Source: Gilvimarinus gilvus
GTDB taxonomy: Bacteria > Pseudomonadota > Gammaproteobacteria > Pseudomonadales > Cellvibrionaceae
Assembly (NCBI RefSeq): GCF_030518155.1
Contig: NZ_JAULRU010000154.1
Location: 1 to 64,000 of the forward strand
Direction of reading: 5' to 3'
DNA length: 64,000 nucleotides
Part shown: one piece after another, positions 26,837-37,300 of the stretch
Layout of the letters: each line of letters starts with the position of its first letter
Numbering within the stretch: the first letter of the stretch is position 1
Made by a program: the position numbers and the translations under genes
The notes under the pieces: model-generated
Database searches by the model: none
The model's input: the letters and a program-made list of their open reading frames with translations, nothing else
What the model was told of the DNA's origin: nothing

Positions 26837-29721
26837 TGTCTGATTTCTCGGAAATTCATCCAGACAATGGTATCGACCGCAAGCAGCTTAAGCAGATCAA
26901 GCAGCGTTTTCTCGATTTAAACAGTGCCCGACTAGACCGAACTCGCGAAGCAATTGGCATTCGGCAGCAACTTTTTCTAGACGTATTGCCGCTACTGCTT
27001 CACGTCAATCACCCTATGCTACCCGGTTATCAAGGCGCATCCACCCCATGCGGTATCCCATATTTCAAGCCGGACCCCATTCAGATCAGTGCCGCTAAAA
27101 TAGTCGCCAGAAGCTTTGAGCTCAAGAAGAACTACTCACAGCGCGATTTGGCCATTGACGCCGTCTTCATTATGGGTAGTGTTGGCACCATTGCCCACAG
27201 TGAACGTAGTGACTTTGACATATGGGTTTGCCATAAGCCCAAAATTAGAAAAGACGACCTAACGAAGCTCATAAAAAAGTGCGAAGACATCAGTGTCTGG
27301 GCTGAACAAGAATTGGGGGTAGAGGCACATTTTTTCCCTGTTTACGGAGACAATCCAGACGTTCACCAAGCATCCAGCTCAATGTCTACAGAGAGTAGCG
27401 GCTCAGCTCAACAACACCTACTGCTGGATGAGTTCTATCGCAGTGCGATTTGGATTGCCGGCAAGGTGCCACTTTGGTGGTACGTTCCGGTGAGAGAAGA
27501 AAGCAACTACAATTATTTCACCCAACAACTGTTACACAAGCGATTTGTTCGCAAACAGGATGTCGTCGATTTTGGACCCATCACGCATATTCCTCACCAG
27601 GAGTACCTAGGCGCCGGAATCTGGCAGCTTTACAAAGGCATTAATTCACCACACAAGTCAGTATTAAAATTGATGCTGCTTGAAGCCTATGCCAGCCAAG
27701 GAAAGGCAAAACCTCTGGCTCTCGACTTTAAAGAAGAAATACATAAAAAATGTCCCGAAGTAAATGATCTTGACGGCTATTTGCTTATTTATTATCGCAT
27801 CGAAGACTATTTTCAACGAACCGACCAACAACAACGTCTGGAGCTGGCAAGGCGTTGTTTCTATTTTAAAGTCGACAAACCTTTAACCCGACCACCGACC
27901 AACCGGCAAAAATCCTGGCAGAGACTCATTCTTGAGCACTTGGTTGAGTCCTGGGGATGGGACAACACACAGCTGCTGCGACTCGATTCGCATAAGCTGT
28001 GGAAAGCCAATCGGGTTATACAAGAAAGAGATTTACTTATTAAGGAATTAAGCCAGAGCTACCGTTTGCTCGGTGGCCTATCACGACAATCCTTTGAAGA
28101 GGCAACAATTAGCTCACAGGAACTGGCCATTCTTGGCAGAAAGCTACATGCGGCGTTTGAGCGAAAATCGGGAAAGATTGAAAAAATTAATCCGGAGATC
28201 TCGAAAGACCTGAGCGAAGCATTCCTCACCCTGAGGCAATCACAACACCATCAGCGCAAGTGGAAGCTTTACCGGGATCAACGTTCCTATAGCGATTCGA
28301 CAAGCCGACAAAGAGTACAGCTGTACGAGTCGGAGTCTTTGCACTCTTCACTTATATGGGCCATTTGCAACGGAGTCTTGGATACGGCCACACATATCGA
28401 CATAATCGGTGATCGTTTACTACAGGAACCTGAAAAGCGATGCATCTTGCAGCGAACGCTCAAATGGCTGCCTAGATTAAGCGAACAACCCTCCCACGAT
28501 GCCTTCCTCGAAGCCGCAATTGTGACTAAAGTCCAGGCAGCAATTAACCTTACTATTACCCCCTACGAAACCCTCGACAAACAGGGGCTGAAGCTGCTTA
28601 GCGAACAATCAGATGCTCTTAACTATAGTGGGCTGCACGATAATTTAGTGCAATCTGTCGATTTGGCGCACCTCAATAGCTGGCACGAAATAATTGTACG
28701 CAGTTACAAAAAAGACGCCCTCAGTCAGTTTATTCTAGCCTACCTTAGATTTGCCCCTCCGCATTTGATTGATACGCCACCGGACATCGACATTGTCTGC
28801 CCTGATCAACAGTTTGGTGCATTAATTGAAAACCGGCTGTGTGAATTAATAAGCAGAATAAAGCAGTGCTTTTATGGCAATAATGGCAACCCGTATGCGC
28901 GCTACTTAATAGAAACCCACCGCCAATTCTATGTTGTACAGTTTCACCAAAACACACCGTCAATCATTCGCCTGCACTCTACCGAAGAACTGTTTGAATA
29001 TCTGGAAACACCACAGGCTCACGATCGGCCATTGATTCTCGACTCCATGGCGCTACTCAACACATCGATTCGCAGCATAATCGAAACTGTGAAGCCGGGC
29101 AGCCACTATCTTTACTACGAAGTGAATGAAGACCAAGTCTTGTATACCTACAGTGATGTCAGCGGAGCGCTGTTTCGCTTCAGTGCCACTCACCTCGAGA
29201 AAAATGCATTCCCAACACCTATACTGAGTTTTATAGCAGCGGTCAACGCACGCCTATCTTCCCAGGGAGGTGTGTTTTCCCTGGAGCACTTCGACTCCAT
29301 GAGCAATGTTAAACGGGTAGGCATTCGACGAGTTAGCAAGAAAGGACAGAAATATGTCGTAGAAGAGGATGCCGGCAACACTCTATCCAGCAACATAACC
29401 TACACCGACATTAAAGTCATCGTCGAACCCGACGATGACGGCCAACTTCACTACACAATATTCTGTGATAATGAAGTGTACCGAGATGAGAATCAGGATC
29501 CATTTGAGAAAGCAGCGAAGTACATTGCATCCCAGCGACAAGGCCGACAATCTTACCATTGTTATATCAATGATCTGGATCTGACGGCCTGCGCCGAATT
29601 AATTGCCCCTGAAACGGGCTTGCAACTTCTTCACTACCTACAACAAAAACGCCTGATAGAAAACCGGCTCAACCATAAGCTAAGCGTTTTAAACTCAGAT
29701 AAGATTACGGCCTCACATTGA
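26836..29721 (+). CDS. cyaA: Class I adenylate cyclase CyaA
   Basis: 961 residues, slightly longer than enterobacterial CyaA (~850). Makes cAMP from ATP, which activates Crp. The N-terminal catalytic nucleotidyltransferase domain has G114-S-V-G-T-I-A-H-S-E-R-S-D126-F-D128 with the metal-binding carboxylates, and the later regulatory half shows typical blocks (S-Y-R-L-L, Y-Y-E-V-N). The gene overlaps the hybrid kinase stop (TGATG) and its own end overlaps the convergent halogenase gene by 9 bases. In enterobacteria the enzyme is controlled by sugar transport; here the coupled kinase suggests another input. Confidence 0.93.
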   Translation: MSDFSEIHPDNGIDRKQLKQIKQRFLDLNSARLDRTREAIGIRQQLFLDVLPLLLHVNHPMLPGYQGASTPCGIPYFKPDPIQISAAKIVARSFELKKNYSQRDLAIDAVFIMGSVGTIAHSERSDFDIWVCHKPKIRKDDLTKLIKKCEDISVWAEQELGVEAHFFPVYGDNPDVHQASSSMSTESSGSAQQHLLLDEFYRSAIWIAGKVPLWWYVPVREESNYNYFTQQLLHKRFVRKQDVVDFGPITHIPHQEYLGAGIWQLYKGINSPHKSVLKLMLLEAYASQGKAKPLALDFKEEIHKKCPEVNDLDGYLLIYYRIEDYFQRTDQQQRLELARRCFYFKVDKPLTRPPTNRQKSWQRLILEHLVESWGWDNTQLLRLDSHKLWKANRVIQERDLLIKELSQSYRLLGGLSRQSFEEATISSQELAILGRKLHAAFERKSGKIEKINPEISKDLSEAFLTLRQSQHHQRKWKLYRDQRSYSDSTSRQRVQLYESESLHSSLIWAICNGVLDTATHIDIIGDRLLQEPEKRCILQRTLKWLPRLSEQPSHDAFLEAAIVTKVQAAINLTITPYETLDKQGLKLLSEQSDALNYSGLHDNLVQSVDLAHLNSWHEIIVRSYKKDALSQFILAYLRFAPPHLIDTPPDIDIVCPDQQFGALIENRLCELISRIKQCFYGNNGNPYARYLIETHRQFYVVQFHQNTPSIIRLHSTEELFEYLETPQAHDRPLILDSMALLNTSIRSIIETVKPGSHYLYYEVNEDQVLYTYSDVSGALFRFSATHLEKNAFPTPILSFIAAVNARLSSQGGVFSLEHFDSMSNVKRVGIRRVSKKGQKYVVEEDAGNTLSSNITYTDIKVIVEPDDDGQLHYTIFCDNEVYRDENQDPFEKAAKYIASQRQGRQSYHCYINDLDLTACAELIAPETGLQLLHYLQQKRLIENRLNHKLSVLNSDKITASH

Positions 29722-31215
29722 TTTAGCACGACAGTGCTGATCGATAAACGCATTGTGCTCCGGCATCATTTCAATTCGTTTTTTGACACCGTTTCGAATA
29801 TTGGTTAAGCGAGTTTGCAGCTCATCGTCGGATATTGCATCAGCCACCCTGTGGTAGGATTCGGGCATCATTCCCTGCCCCACTAAGACCGAAAACCAAC
29901 TTACCTCTTTAAACAACTCTGTTTGACGTACTAACGCTTCGCCACGCGCTTTAAAAATTTCCAGACGATCCGCGAGAGTTTGCGGAATTTGCATATTGCG
30001 TACATAACGCCAAAACTCCGTATCGTCTCGCTCTGTAACATGGTAGTGCGCAATTAAAAAGTCTTTGATATTGTCGTAGTCGGCAGACATTTCTTCGTTG
30101 AACCGAGCACGCATTACGTCACTGATCTCTTCACGCGGAAACATTGCTAGCAACTTAGCAATAGCCACCTGTATAAGATGAATACTGGTTGACTCTAAAG
30201 GCTCTAAAAATCCACCTGACAAGCCAATTGCCAAACAGTTCTTTTCCCAGCAAGATTTCCTCTTACCAGTGGTGAACCGCAATATTTTGGGATCCGCCAG
30301 AAGCTCGCCTTCGAGCGAGTTAACGAACCGATTATGCGCCTCATCGTCACTTATGTACTGATCGCAGTAAACGTACCCATTACCAACGCGATTTTGCAGG
30401 GGGATTCGCCATTTCCAGCCGGCTTCAAGAGCGGTAGACTTAGTGTAAGGTACAGCCTTTGTTGCCGCCTCACAGGGTGCAGCAACGGCTTTATTCACCG
30501 GCAACCAGTGTGACCAATCATCAAAACCTGCGTTAAACACACCCTCGATTAACATCCCTTTGAATCCAGTGCAATCAATAAAGAAGTCACCACTTACACT
30601 ATTACCATCGGCTAACACCAACTCATTGATATTACCGGTCACCTCACACTGCTTAACGTGATCAACTTTACCTTCAATTCGAGTTACGCCCAGCTTTTCA
30701 CTAAATCGTCTAAGGTATTTTGCAAATCTTCCCGCGTCGAACTGAAAAGCGTAGTTGATTGATGGCATCAGTTTCGGGCCTGTTTCACCCTTAGTACGAA
30801 TAAACTTAGCCGCCCTTGCCGCTTGCGTTTCTGCATTGAATATCGTGTAGTCAGGACTTCCCCCCATCTTCATCCACCGATACCAATAGTGGGTAAAGCT
30901 AATACCATCCATATCGACACCAAGAAGACCAAAAGGGTGGAAATAGCTGTGACCCTTCTTTCGCCAATCACAAAACTCAATGCCGAGCTTGAATGTCGCG
31001 TTGGTCTCGCGAATAAATTCATTTTCGTCAATTCCCAGCACATTGTTAAACAGGGAGATCATTGGAATGGTGGCCTCACCGACTCCAACCGTTCCTATCT
31101 CTTCCGACTCCACCAGGGTGAGAGATATATTTTTTGTTCCCACGGTCTTGGCGATGGCCGCCGCCGTCATCCAACCCGCGGTTCCACCGCCTAGAATTAC
31201 TACATTTTTAATCAT
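29713..31215 (-). CDS. FAD-dependent tryptophan halogenase family protein (third of three)
   Basis: 500 residues. All hallmark motifs are present: FAD loop G9-G-G-T-A-G-W15, catalytic Lys K76 in T-F-K-L-G-I-E-F, halogenase W-x-W-x-I-P as W-K-W-R-I-P, and E341 in E-P-L-E-S-T, equivalent to the catalytic Glu before Ser in PrnA/RebH. It looks catalytically competent as a flavin halogenase or a flavin monooxygenase of the same fold. No natural-product genes are nearby; it belongs to the group linked to TonB receptors in sugar-use loci, whose substrate is not established. A flavin reductase partner is not seen in the window. Confidence 0.85.
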   Translation of the reverse strand: MIKNVVILGGGTAGWMTAAAIAKTVGTKNISLTLVESEEIGTVGVGEATIPMISLFNNVLGIDENEFIRETNATFKLGIEFCDWRKKGHSYFHPFGLLGVDMDGISFTHYWYRWMKMGGSPDYTIFNAETQAARAAKFIRTKGETGPKLMPSINYAFQFDAGRFAKYLRRFSEKLGVTRIEGKVDHVKQCEVTGNINELVLADGNSVSGDFFIDCTGFKGMLIEGVFNAGFDDWSHWLPVNKAVAAPCEAATKAVPYTKSTALEAGWKWRIPLQNRVGNGYVYCDQYISDDEAHNRFVNSLEGELLADPKILRFTTGKRKSCWEKNCLAIGLSGGFLEPLESTSIHLIQVAIAKLLAMFPREEISDVMRARFNEEMSADYDNIKDFLIAHYHVTERDDTEFWRYVRNMQIPQTLADRLEIFKARGEALVRQTELFKEVSWFSVLVGQGMMPESYHRVADAISDDELQTRLTNIRNGVKKRIEMMPEHNAFIDQHCRAKSM

Positions 31216-31231
31216 TGTTAAGCCCTTACGC

Positions 31232-32737
31232 CTAAAACATGGAGCCAGAAAATTCTTGTTCAGTATTCAGCTCGACAAAAGTCGCCAGATCGGTCATTTG
31301 GCCGGATTCATTAGCGACAAATTTGAGCATATCTTGCATCAATTGAATTTGACTTTGCTCTGGAATCGTATTTACAAGAGCACTGTAAGCTTTCGGGATG
31401 ATGCCAAACCCAGCGAATAGTGCTTGCCACGCCTCCTCCTGAAAGGTTTCACTTTCATTCATTGGTATAAGACCTAACGATTGAAAAAGGTCAATTTTCT
31501 GTGTGAGCGAATCGGGTAGCGAGTCATTACTTAGCCTTTGCCAGAATTGGCCCGGGCGGTTCCGGCTCAACCAATAGTAGGCCAGCTGATAGTCCCGAAT
31601 ATTCTCTGCGTGCTGGCGTATTTTCTGATTGTATCTTCTTGCCTCTTGGCCGCAGTCGGCATCAACAGGCAACAATGACACCAGGTGTGCTAGCGATGTG
31701 TGTAATAGATGCATGTCGGCGCCACAGAGCGCATCAAGACTCACTGCTGACGACCCAAGGCATACACAATTTGCACGCCAGGGTGTTGCCACAATACCCG
31801 AGTTCACCGAAACGACTTTGCCGTCTACCATATCTTGTCCCGTAGCGGACTTTATCCAGTTCGGTGCATCATTAATATCAGCATAGCCTGCGCCGGTGTT
31901 CACGACAACGCCCGTACGTGCGGCCAGCGGGTATACGCCCATCCAGCCGGCCTCAAAAGCAATATGCTCACTGAATGCCGGAACATTGTTCATTTTTCCA
32001 ATGCTGGCAATAACTTTGCTGTCGGCTGGAAACCAGTGGCTCCAGTCTTCATTGTGCAGGTCACCTAACGCAGAGCGCAATACAGCCTCGGGGCCAGTGG
32101 CATCAATAAAAAGGTCTGCCTCAATAACATACCCATCATCCAGAGTAACGTTTGCAATATTGCCTTCTACGACCGTCACGTGATCCACGCTCCCGGCCCG
32201 ATGATTAACGCCTGCAGCCGTGGCTTTTTGAGCTATGCTCGTTAAGTATTCCAGGGCCGACAAATTAAAACCGTAACTGGCATTGCTGTAGTCAGCGCTC
32301 GCCTCCGTATGCAAAAATTTCTTGCCTCGCTTGGCGCAGGCACTGCCCAAAGAGAACTCCTCGAGGGCCACATCCAATCCATTTTGCCTACCCTTAGTCC
32401 ACAAATGAATAAAGTCTACACCGCCCTGATTTATACCGGCCGTATCATAAGGTACAACAAAGCTACCGGCTTGACCTGACCAGCCAGAGTACCTTTGGGC
32501 CAATGAAGGCAAGCTTTTACAACGGCCCATGATGTCAAAATCACTGATACCCACCATGCGATTCAATCCGCGCTGACTGGGCAAGGTTACGTAAAGATCC
32601 TGCGGCCCTAACGTTGACGGTAGTTCTACCAAGTCAATTTCAACCGGTTGAGACTCACTGTGCAAACTTAACTTCAAAACCAAAGATGCCAACCAAGCGT
32701 CCGCGTCCCGGCCAACAATGGCTATTTTTTTTATCAT
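31232..32737 (-). CDS. Halogenase-family protein lacking catalytic motifs (probable pseudoenzyme)
   Basis: 501 residues, same length and overall plan as its two neighbours, and in frame throughout. The FAD loop reads V-G-R-D-A-D-A-W instead of G-G-G-T-A-G-W; the K-L-G-I-E-F block is absent (S-G-W-S-G-Q-A-G-S-F there); W-x-W-x-I-P is W-M-G-V-Y-P; and E-P-L-E-S-T is L-D-A-L-C-G-A. A V-I-E-A-D-L-F-I-D-A-T-G-P strand of the flavin fold remains. Full length argues against simple decay, so a structural, regulatory or substrate-binding role beside the active paralogues is likely. It is 16 bases downstream from the next upstream paralogue's end region in the same operon. Confidence 0.8.
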   Translation of the reverse strand: MIKKIAIVGRDADAWLASLVLKLSLHSESQPVEIDLVELPSTLGPQDLYVTLPSQRGLNRMVGISDFDIMGRCKSLPSLAQRYSGWSGQAGSFVVPYDTAGINQGGVDFIHLWTKGRQNGLDVALEEFSLGSACAKRGKKFLHTEASADYSNASYGFNLSALEYLTSIAQKATAAGVNHRAGSVDHVTVVEGNIANVTLDDGYVIEADLFIDATGPEAVLRSALGDLHNEDWSHWFPADSKVIASIGKMNNVPAFSEHIAFEAGWMGVYPLAARTGVVVNTGAGYADINDAPNWIKSATGQDMVDGKVVSVNSGIVATPWRANCVCLGSSAVSLDALCGADMHLLHTSLAHLVSLLPVDADCGQEARRYNQKIRQHAENIRDYQLAYYWLSRNRPGQFWQRLSNDSLPDSLTQKIDLFQSLGLIPMNESETFQEEAWQALFAGFGIIPKAYSALVNTIPEQSQIQLMQDMLKFVANESGQMTDLATFVELNTEQEFSGSMF

Positions 32738-32745
32738 GTTGACCT

Positions 32746-34239
32746 CTACGAGTTATACGGGCAATAGCCGTGCAAGAAATGGTGATGCGAACTCATTTGA
32801 GCCACTTTCCCCTCGATACTTGATTGTAATTCACGCATTTTAGCTTGCGCTTCCGACAGGTTTATTTTTTCGGCCATGGGCTCGGCACACTTGGGAACTC
32901 CCCCTTGCCCCGATAACACTGCCAGCCAACTCGATGGCGAGAAAAGTCCATAACGGTATTGGTCTATATAGCCACGCTTCGTGTACAGTTCGATTTTTTC
33001 CTGCAGCGAATCTGGCACCTCCATATTACGACAATACTGCCAGAACTCGCTGTCGGAGCGCTCAGTTAGCTTGTAATGCAGTATCAGAAAATCCCTGACT
33101 CTATCGTACTCCAGGTCAACTAAACGATTAAACTCTCGCACCACGGATTTATCAGCCACCTTGCCATGCAACAACTTCAGAAAGTTTACGATAGCAACCT
33201 GAATAAGATAAATACTGGTTGACTCTAACGGTTCAAGAAAGCCACTGGACAGTCCGATGCCAATACAGTTTTTTACCCAAGACGCTCGACGCCGCCCCGC
33301 TTCAAACTTGATCTGCTTGAGATCACTCAAGGGAGACTCAACACTCTGCATTATCTCATCAGTCGCCTTAGCATCACTGATGAAATCTCCCGCGTATACA
33401 AGGCCGTTGCCCACACGGTGCTGCAGCGGAATACGCCACTGCCAGCCGGCCGATTTCGCCGTAGCTCTGGTATAGGGCGGAATGTCGTCAATGCCTTCAC
33501 TTTGCACGGCCAATGCCCTATCGCACGCCAGCCACTTTTTCCAAGATTCAAACTCGACCCCGAGCTCCTCCCCGAGCAGAAGGGACCGAAAGCCGCTACA
33601 ATCGATAAAGTAGTCACCGGCTAACTCCTTACCGTTTTCCAGTTCAATCGAGCTTACATTGCCATTCTCCGCACGATTAATTTTGATAACCTTGCCCTCA
33701 ACACGTGTGGCTTTACGTGCGACGGCAAACTCTTTTAAAAAATTAGCGTAGAGTCCTGCATCGAAGTGATACGCATACGAATAGGTTGAACTGACCGAGT
33801 CGGCCGTTGCAGGGAACTCAAAGCGATTGGCCCGTGCCGCCTGTATTGCGTACGAGTAACGCTCTAACGGTAGTTGGCCGCCAGCGGCTTGATCGCGCTG
33901 CCAAAGCTGATGAAAGTCGACGCCTTTATAGGTTTCACCATAGGTACCAAACGGGTGTATGTACGATGATCCCAAACGACTCCAATCGACAAACTCAATG
34001 CCGAGCTTAAAAGTCGCTGCGGTTTTTTGCATCATCTCCGATTCAATAATTCCCAGCCGGTCATTAAACTCTTTAATGGCCGGTATAGTGGCCTCACCCA
34101 CCCCCACCGTGGCGATTTGATCGGACTCCACCAAAGTGACTTCACACACTTTGTCCGTCGCGATAGAACTCAGTGCCGCCGCCGTCATCCAGCCTGCTGT
34201 ACCGCCACCAACAATAACAATTTTAATTTTTTCTGACAT
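32746..34239 (-). CDS. FAD-dependent tryptophan halogenase family protein (first of three)
   Basis: 497 residues with intact motifs: G11-G-G-T-A-G-W17, K77 in T-F-K-L-G-I-E-F-V-D-W, W-Q-W-R-I-P and E339 in E-P-L-E-S-T. Closely similar in layout to the 29713-31215 protein. It starts 79 bases after the TonB receptor stop, with a strong terminator in the gap, so it may be read from partial read-through or from its own promoter. The three genes are spaced 8 and 16 bases apart and form one unit. Confidence 0.87.
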   Translation of the reverse strand: MSEKIKIVIVGGGTAGWMTAAALSSIATDKVCEVTLVESDQIATVGVGEATIPAIKEFNDRLGIIESEMMQKTAATFKLGIEFVDWSRLGSSYIHPFGTYGETYKGVDFHQLWQRDQAAGGQLPLERYSYAIQAARANRFEFPATADSVSSTYSYAYHFDAGLYANFLKEFAVARKATRVEGKVIKINRAENGNVSSIELENGKELAGDYFIDCSGFRSLLLGEELGVEFESWKKWLACDRALAVQSEGIDDIPPYTRATAKSAGWQWRIPLQHRVGNGLVYAGDFISDAKATDEIMQSVESPLSDLKQIKFEAGRRRASWVKNCIGIGLSSGFLEPLESTSIYLIQVAIVNFLKLLHGKVADKSVVREFNRLVDLEYDRVRDFLILHYKLTERSDSEFWQYCRNMEVPDSLQEKIELYTKRGYIDQYRYGLFSPSSWLAVLSGQGGVPKCAEPMAEKINLSEAQAKMRELQSSIEGKVAQMSSHHHFLHGYCPYNS

Positions 34240-34253
34240 AGCTACTTCCGCTT

Positions 34254-34289
34254 AAAAAAAATGCGCTGCTATAAAATAGCAGCGCATTT
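34254..34289 (-). terminator. Rho-independent terminator after the TonB receptor gene
   Basis: Arms AAATGCGCTGCTAT (34259-34272) and ATAGCAGCGCATTT (34276-34289) form a near-perfect 14-base hairpin; on the minus strand it is followed by a T-run (34254-34260 as A on plus). It separates the receptor from the halogenase genes and sets their relative expression. Confidence 0.85.
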
Positions 34290-34317
34290 CGATCGAATTG
34301 GTAATTCGCGCGCAGTA

Positions 34318-37300
34318 TTAGAACTGCATTTGAACACCAACGGTATAACGTCGATCATTCTGGAACCTAGCGTTAGGCAACAACAAGCCGCCGTCTTCTA
34401 CGTTCGTTACCTGCTGCTTCAGAACTGTCTCTTCATTCAACAAGTTACTCGCCTGGAAACGAATGTCAATGTTATCGGTTAACTCATACTTGATAGAGCC
34501 ATCCAAAGCGCCATAGGCCTCGTTCCAGATTGGGTAAGCCACACAACAGTCAATGGCGGTAACCATAAACTCATCGCGCCAACTGTAGGCTAGACGAGCG
34601 GCAATTGGGCCTTTCTCATACATACCCACAATGTTGAAGGCATTATCACTCAACCCTTCAAGGCGATCTACCGAGATCTGGTCAGGTGCCTGACCGGTGA
34701 TTGTGGTCGCCTCACCACCTACGTTACTGATGTTGGTATTGGTAATACCTTCGTTTTCAATGTAGGTGTAGTTAGCCTGAATACCAAGGCCATCAAATGG
34801 CTCTGGCAGGAAGTCGAAGAAGGTTTGGTAAGCCACCTCGAAGCCCTGAATATCAGCACCGTCACCATTTACCGGGCCATTAATCTCAGCCGTACGAGTC
34901 ACACCGTTGTTGGTGAATTCACGGTTGTAGGTGCTGAACTGAATGTAATCTTCAAACGACTTCTGGAACAATGTGAAGGTAAATGAACCCACATCGGCAA
35001 AGTAGTACTCCAAAGCCAAGTCAAATTGAGTTGCCTTGATGGGCTTCAGGAAGGGGTTCTGCGCACCACCGTTGTAGCGCACATTGGCACCGGTGATTTC
35101 GCCATTACCGTCTTTTATCCACAGAGGGTCATCGGCGTTATTACGATCTGGCATGGAACTACCCACGCTCACATAGTTACGCAGATTACCAATATCAGGG
35201 CGAGCCATAGCCTTAGACGCGGCAAAACGCAACACTAGCTCATCGGTCAAGTCAAACTTGATGTTGAAGCTCGGCAAGAAGGTTTCATCGTTCGATTCCG
35301 CCACACTGGTTTGGTCGGCACCGTCCATAAAGGCAACGTCATCATCACCGAGGTAACAGCCCATGCTGTTGGGCACCTCTGGCGGTGGCGCATCCGGATC
35401 AACCGGGCCCGCACCAATTTCACAACCCAAATTCGTACGGGTTGGGTCTGGTACGCGCTCGCCCTCATCATCAATGGTAAAGAAGAACTCATCACCCAAG
35501 CGTGGCAGCGCAATACCACCCGAACTGGTAATGTCGGTTTCAACGTAGCGCACACCCAAGTTACCGGAGAAGGGTATACCGAACAGCTCGGCATGCTCAC
35601 CGCCGAAGTTGAACTGAATATAAGCGGCAGAAGTTGTTTCTACAATATCGACAATTTCAGAGGGCGTATAACAAGTACCGGCCACCTCATCGGCGCGGTC
35701 GCCGGTATTGGAACAGATTGGATCCCAGCCGGTACCACCGGAAAAGCCTAAGGCTTGGGCACTCATGGTGCTCGCCATCAACTCTTGATCTTGCAGAGTA
35801 TCCATATTGGCAAACACGAACTCGTTCATGTTTATATCGTGATAAGACGACTCACCAAACAAACGTGTTTCGGCAAAATCAGACGGGTAACCGTTGAAAT
35901 CAGGCTGCGCACCCTCACCGTTGGCTGGCTCCGTGCGGTCGACGTTGTAGTATGGCGCCTGATCACCGGTCCATGTATTGGCAACGTTTTGCCAGTTGTA
36001 ACCACTCCAACGCACTTCCTGGTCGCGCTCGGCCCAGCGCGCACCGGTTTTGATCGATTCCAACCAACCGTTATCGATGTCGAACTCAAAATCGGCTTTC
36101 AGAGCAAGCTGGTCACCGGAGCTGTCTTCCACGTGATCCATAATATTATGGATACGATAGTTATTCGGATTCGCCCACTTGCCTGGCGACAAGTTCACAT
36201 TGGTTGGATCCAGCAAATTTACGCTAGGCAATTCACCGCTGATGTCCAGATCGACATCGGCGTAGGTGCCCATACCGACTTCAATATCGTAGTTTTGCAC
36301 AGTTGAGTCGACGTACTGAACATCGAAGTTAGAGCGAATAGAGTCGCTAATAGACCACTTCAAATTTACCGAGAAATCTTGGGTCATATTCTGGTTGTTG
36401 TTAGAGCGGGTTGCCGCGGTCATGTCTGAACCACGCGTGGCAGGCTCACAACCATTCCAACCGTAACACGCATTGACCATCGGCTGGCCCGCCGCATTCG
36501 CCGCGAAGCCTGCAGATTCGGCGTTGTCGTTACCCCACCAACCGATTTGCGAATTCATCACACCGGTCTGGAACAGGCCTTGATCATCAAACACAAAATC
36601 ACCGGCGCCTGGCGCAGGTACAGGTGCACCTCCAGCATCTTCTACTTCAAAGAAAACACTCTCACCAAACGATAAATCGGCCGGGGACACCTGAACCACA
36701 TACTCTTCCCAAGCGTTATCGTACTCCGAACGGTTGTACTGCGTGGTCAATACAACAGTCTCCGAAGGGTTTTGGTACTGCATAGCCAAGGCAACACCCT
36801 TACGCACGCGGTCATAGATGTTTTCACGCATATTAACCGTCGCGGGGATGTAGCGCAGAGTATCTTCACCGTAAATATTACGGAAACGGTTCATCCGGAA
36901 GTACTGAACACCCTCGGTTTTGGTGGTTACGTCGGAGTAAGCGAAGTTACCTAAGAAACCAAACTCACCTGCGCTTGTCTCCCAGCGGTTGCTGTAAAGG
37001 CCTGAAACTTCAGGAGTAAGCTCTTCGGAAAGGTCGCCGTAGTTACCATTAATGGTAAGCGCCATCATTTGACCGTCTTGATCAAAAGGCAGGCGGGTAC
37101 GCATATTCACAGTACCGGCGATACCACCTTCAATCAGCTCAGCCATTTGGTTTTTGTAAGTGTCAACGCCGGCCATCAGCTCGGGGGAAACATCACCCCA
37201 GCTCAAACCACGTGACGAGTTGGCACTAAAAGAAGTGCGGCCGTTAAATTCGGTGCGAACCTGATTCAAACCACGCACCACAACGCCCGAAGGCTCCGCG

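Noticed and set aside
29713-34239. Halogenase genes as part of a pyrrolnitrin/rebeccamycin-like natural-product cluster
   Set aside because: No biosynthetic partner genes nearby; the neighbours are TonB receptor and xylose genes.
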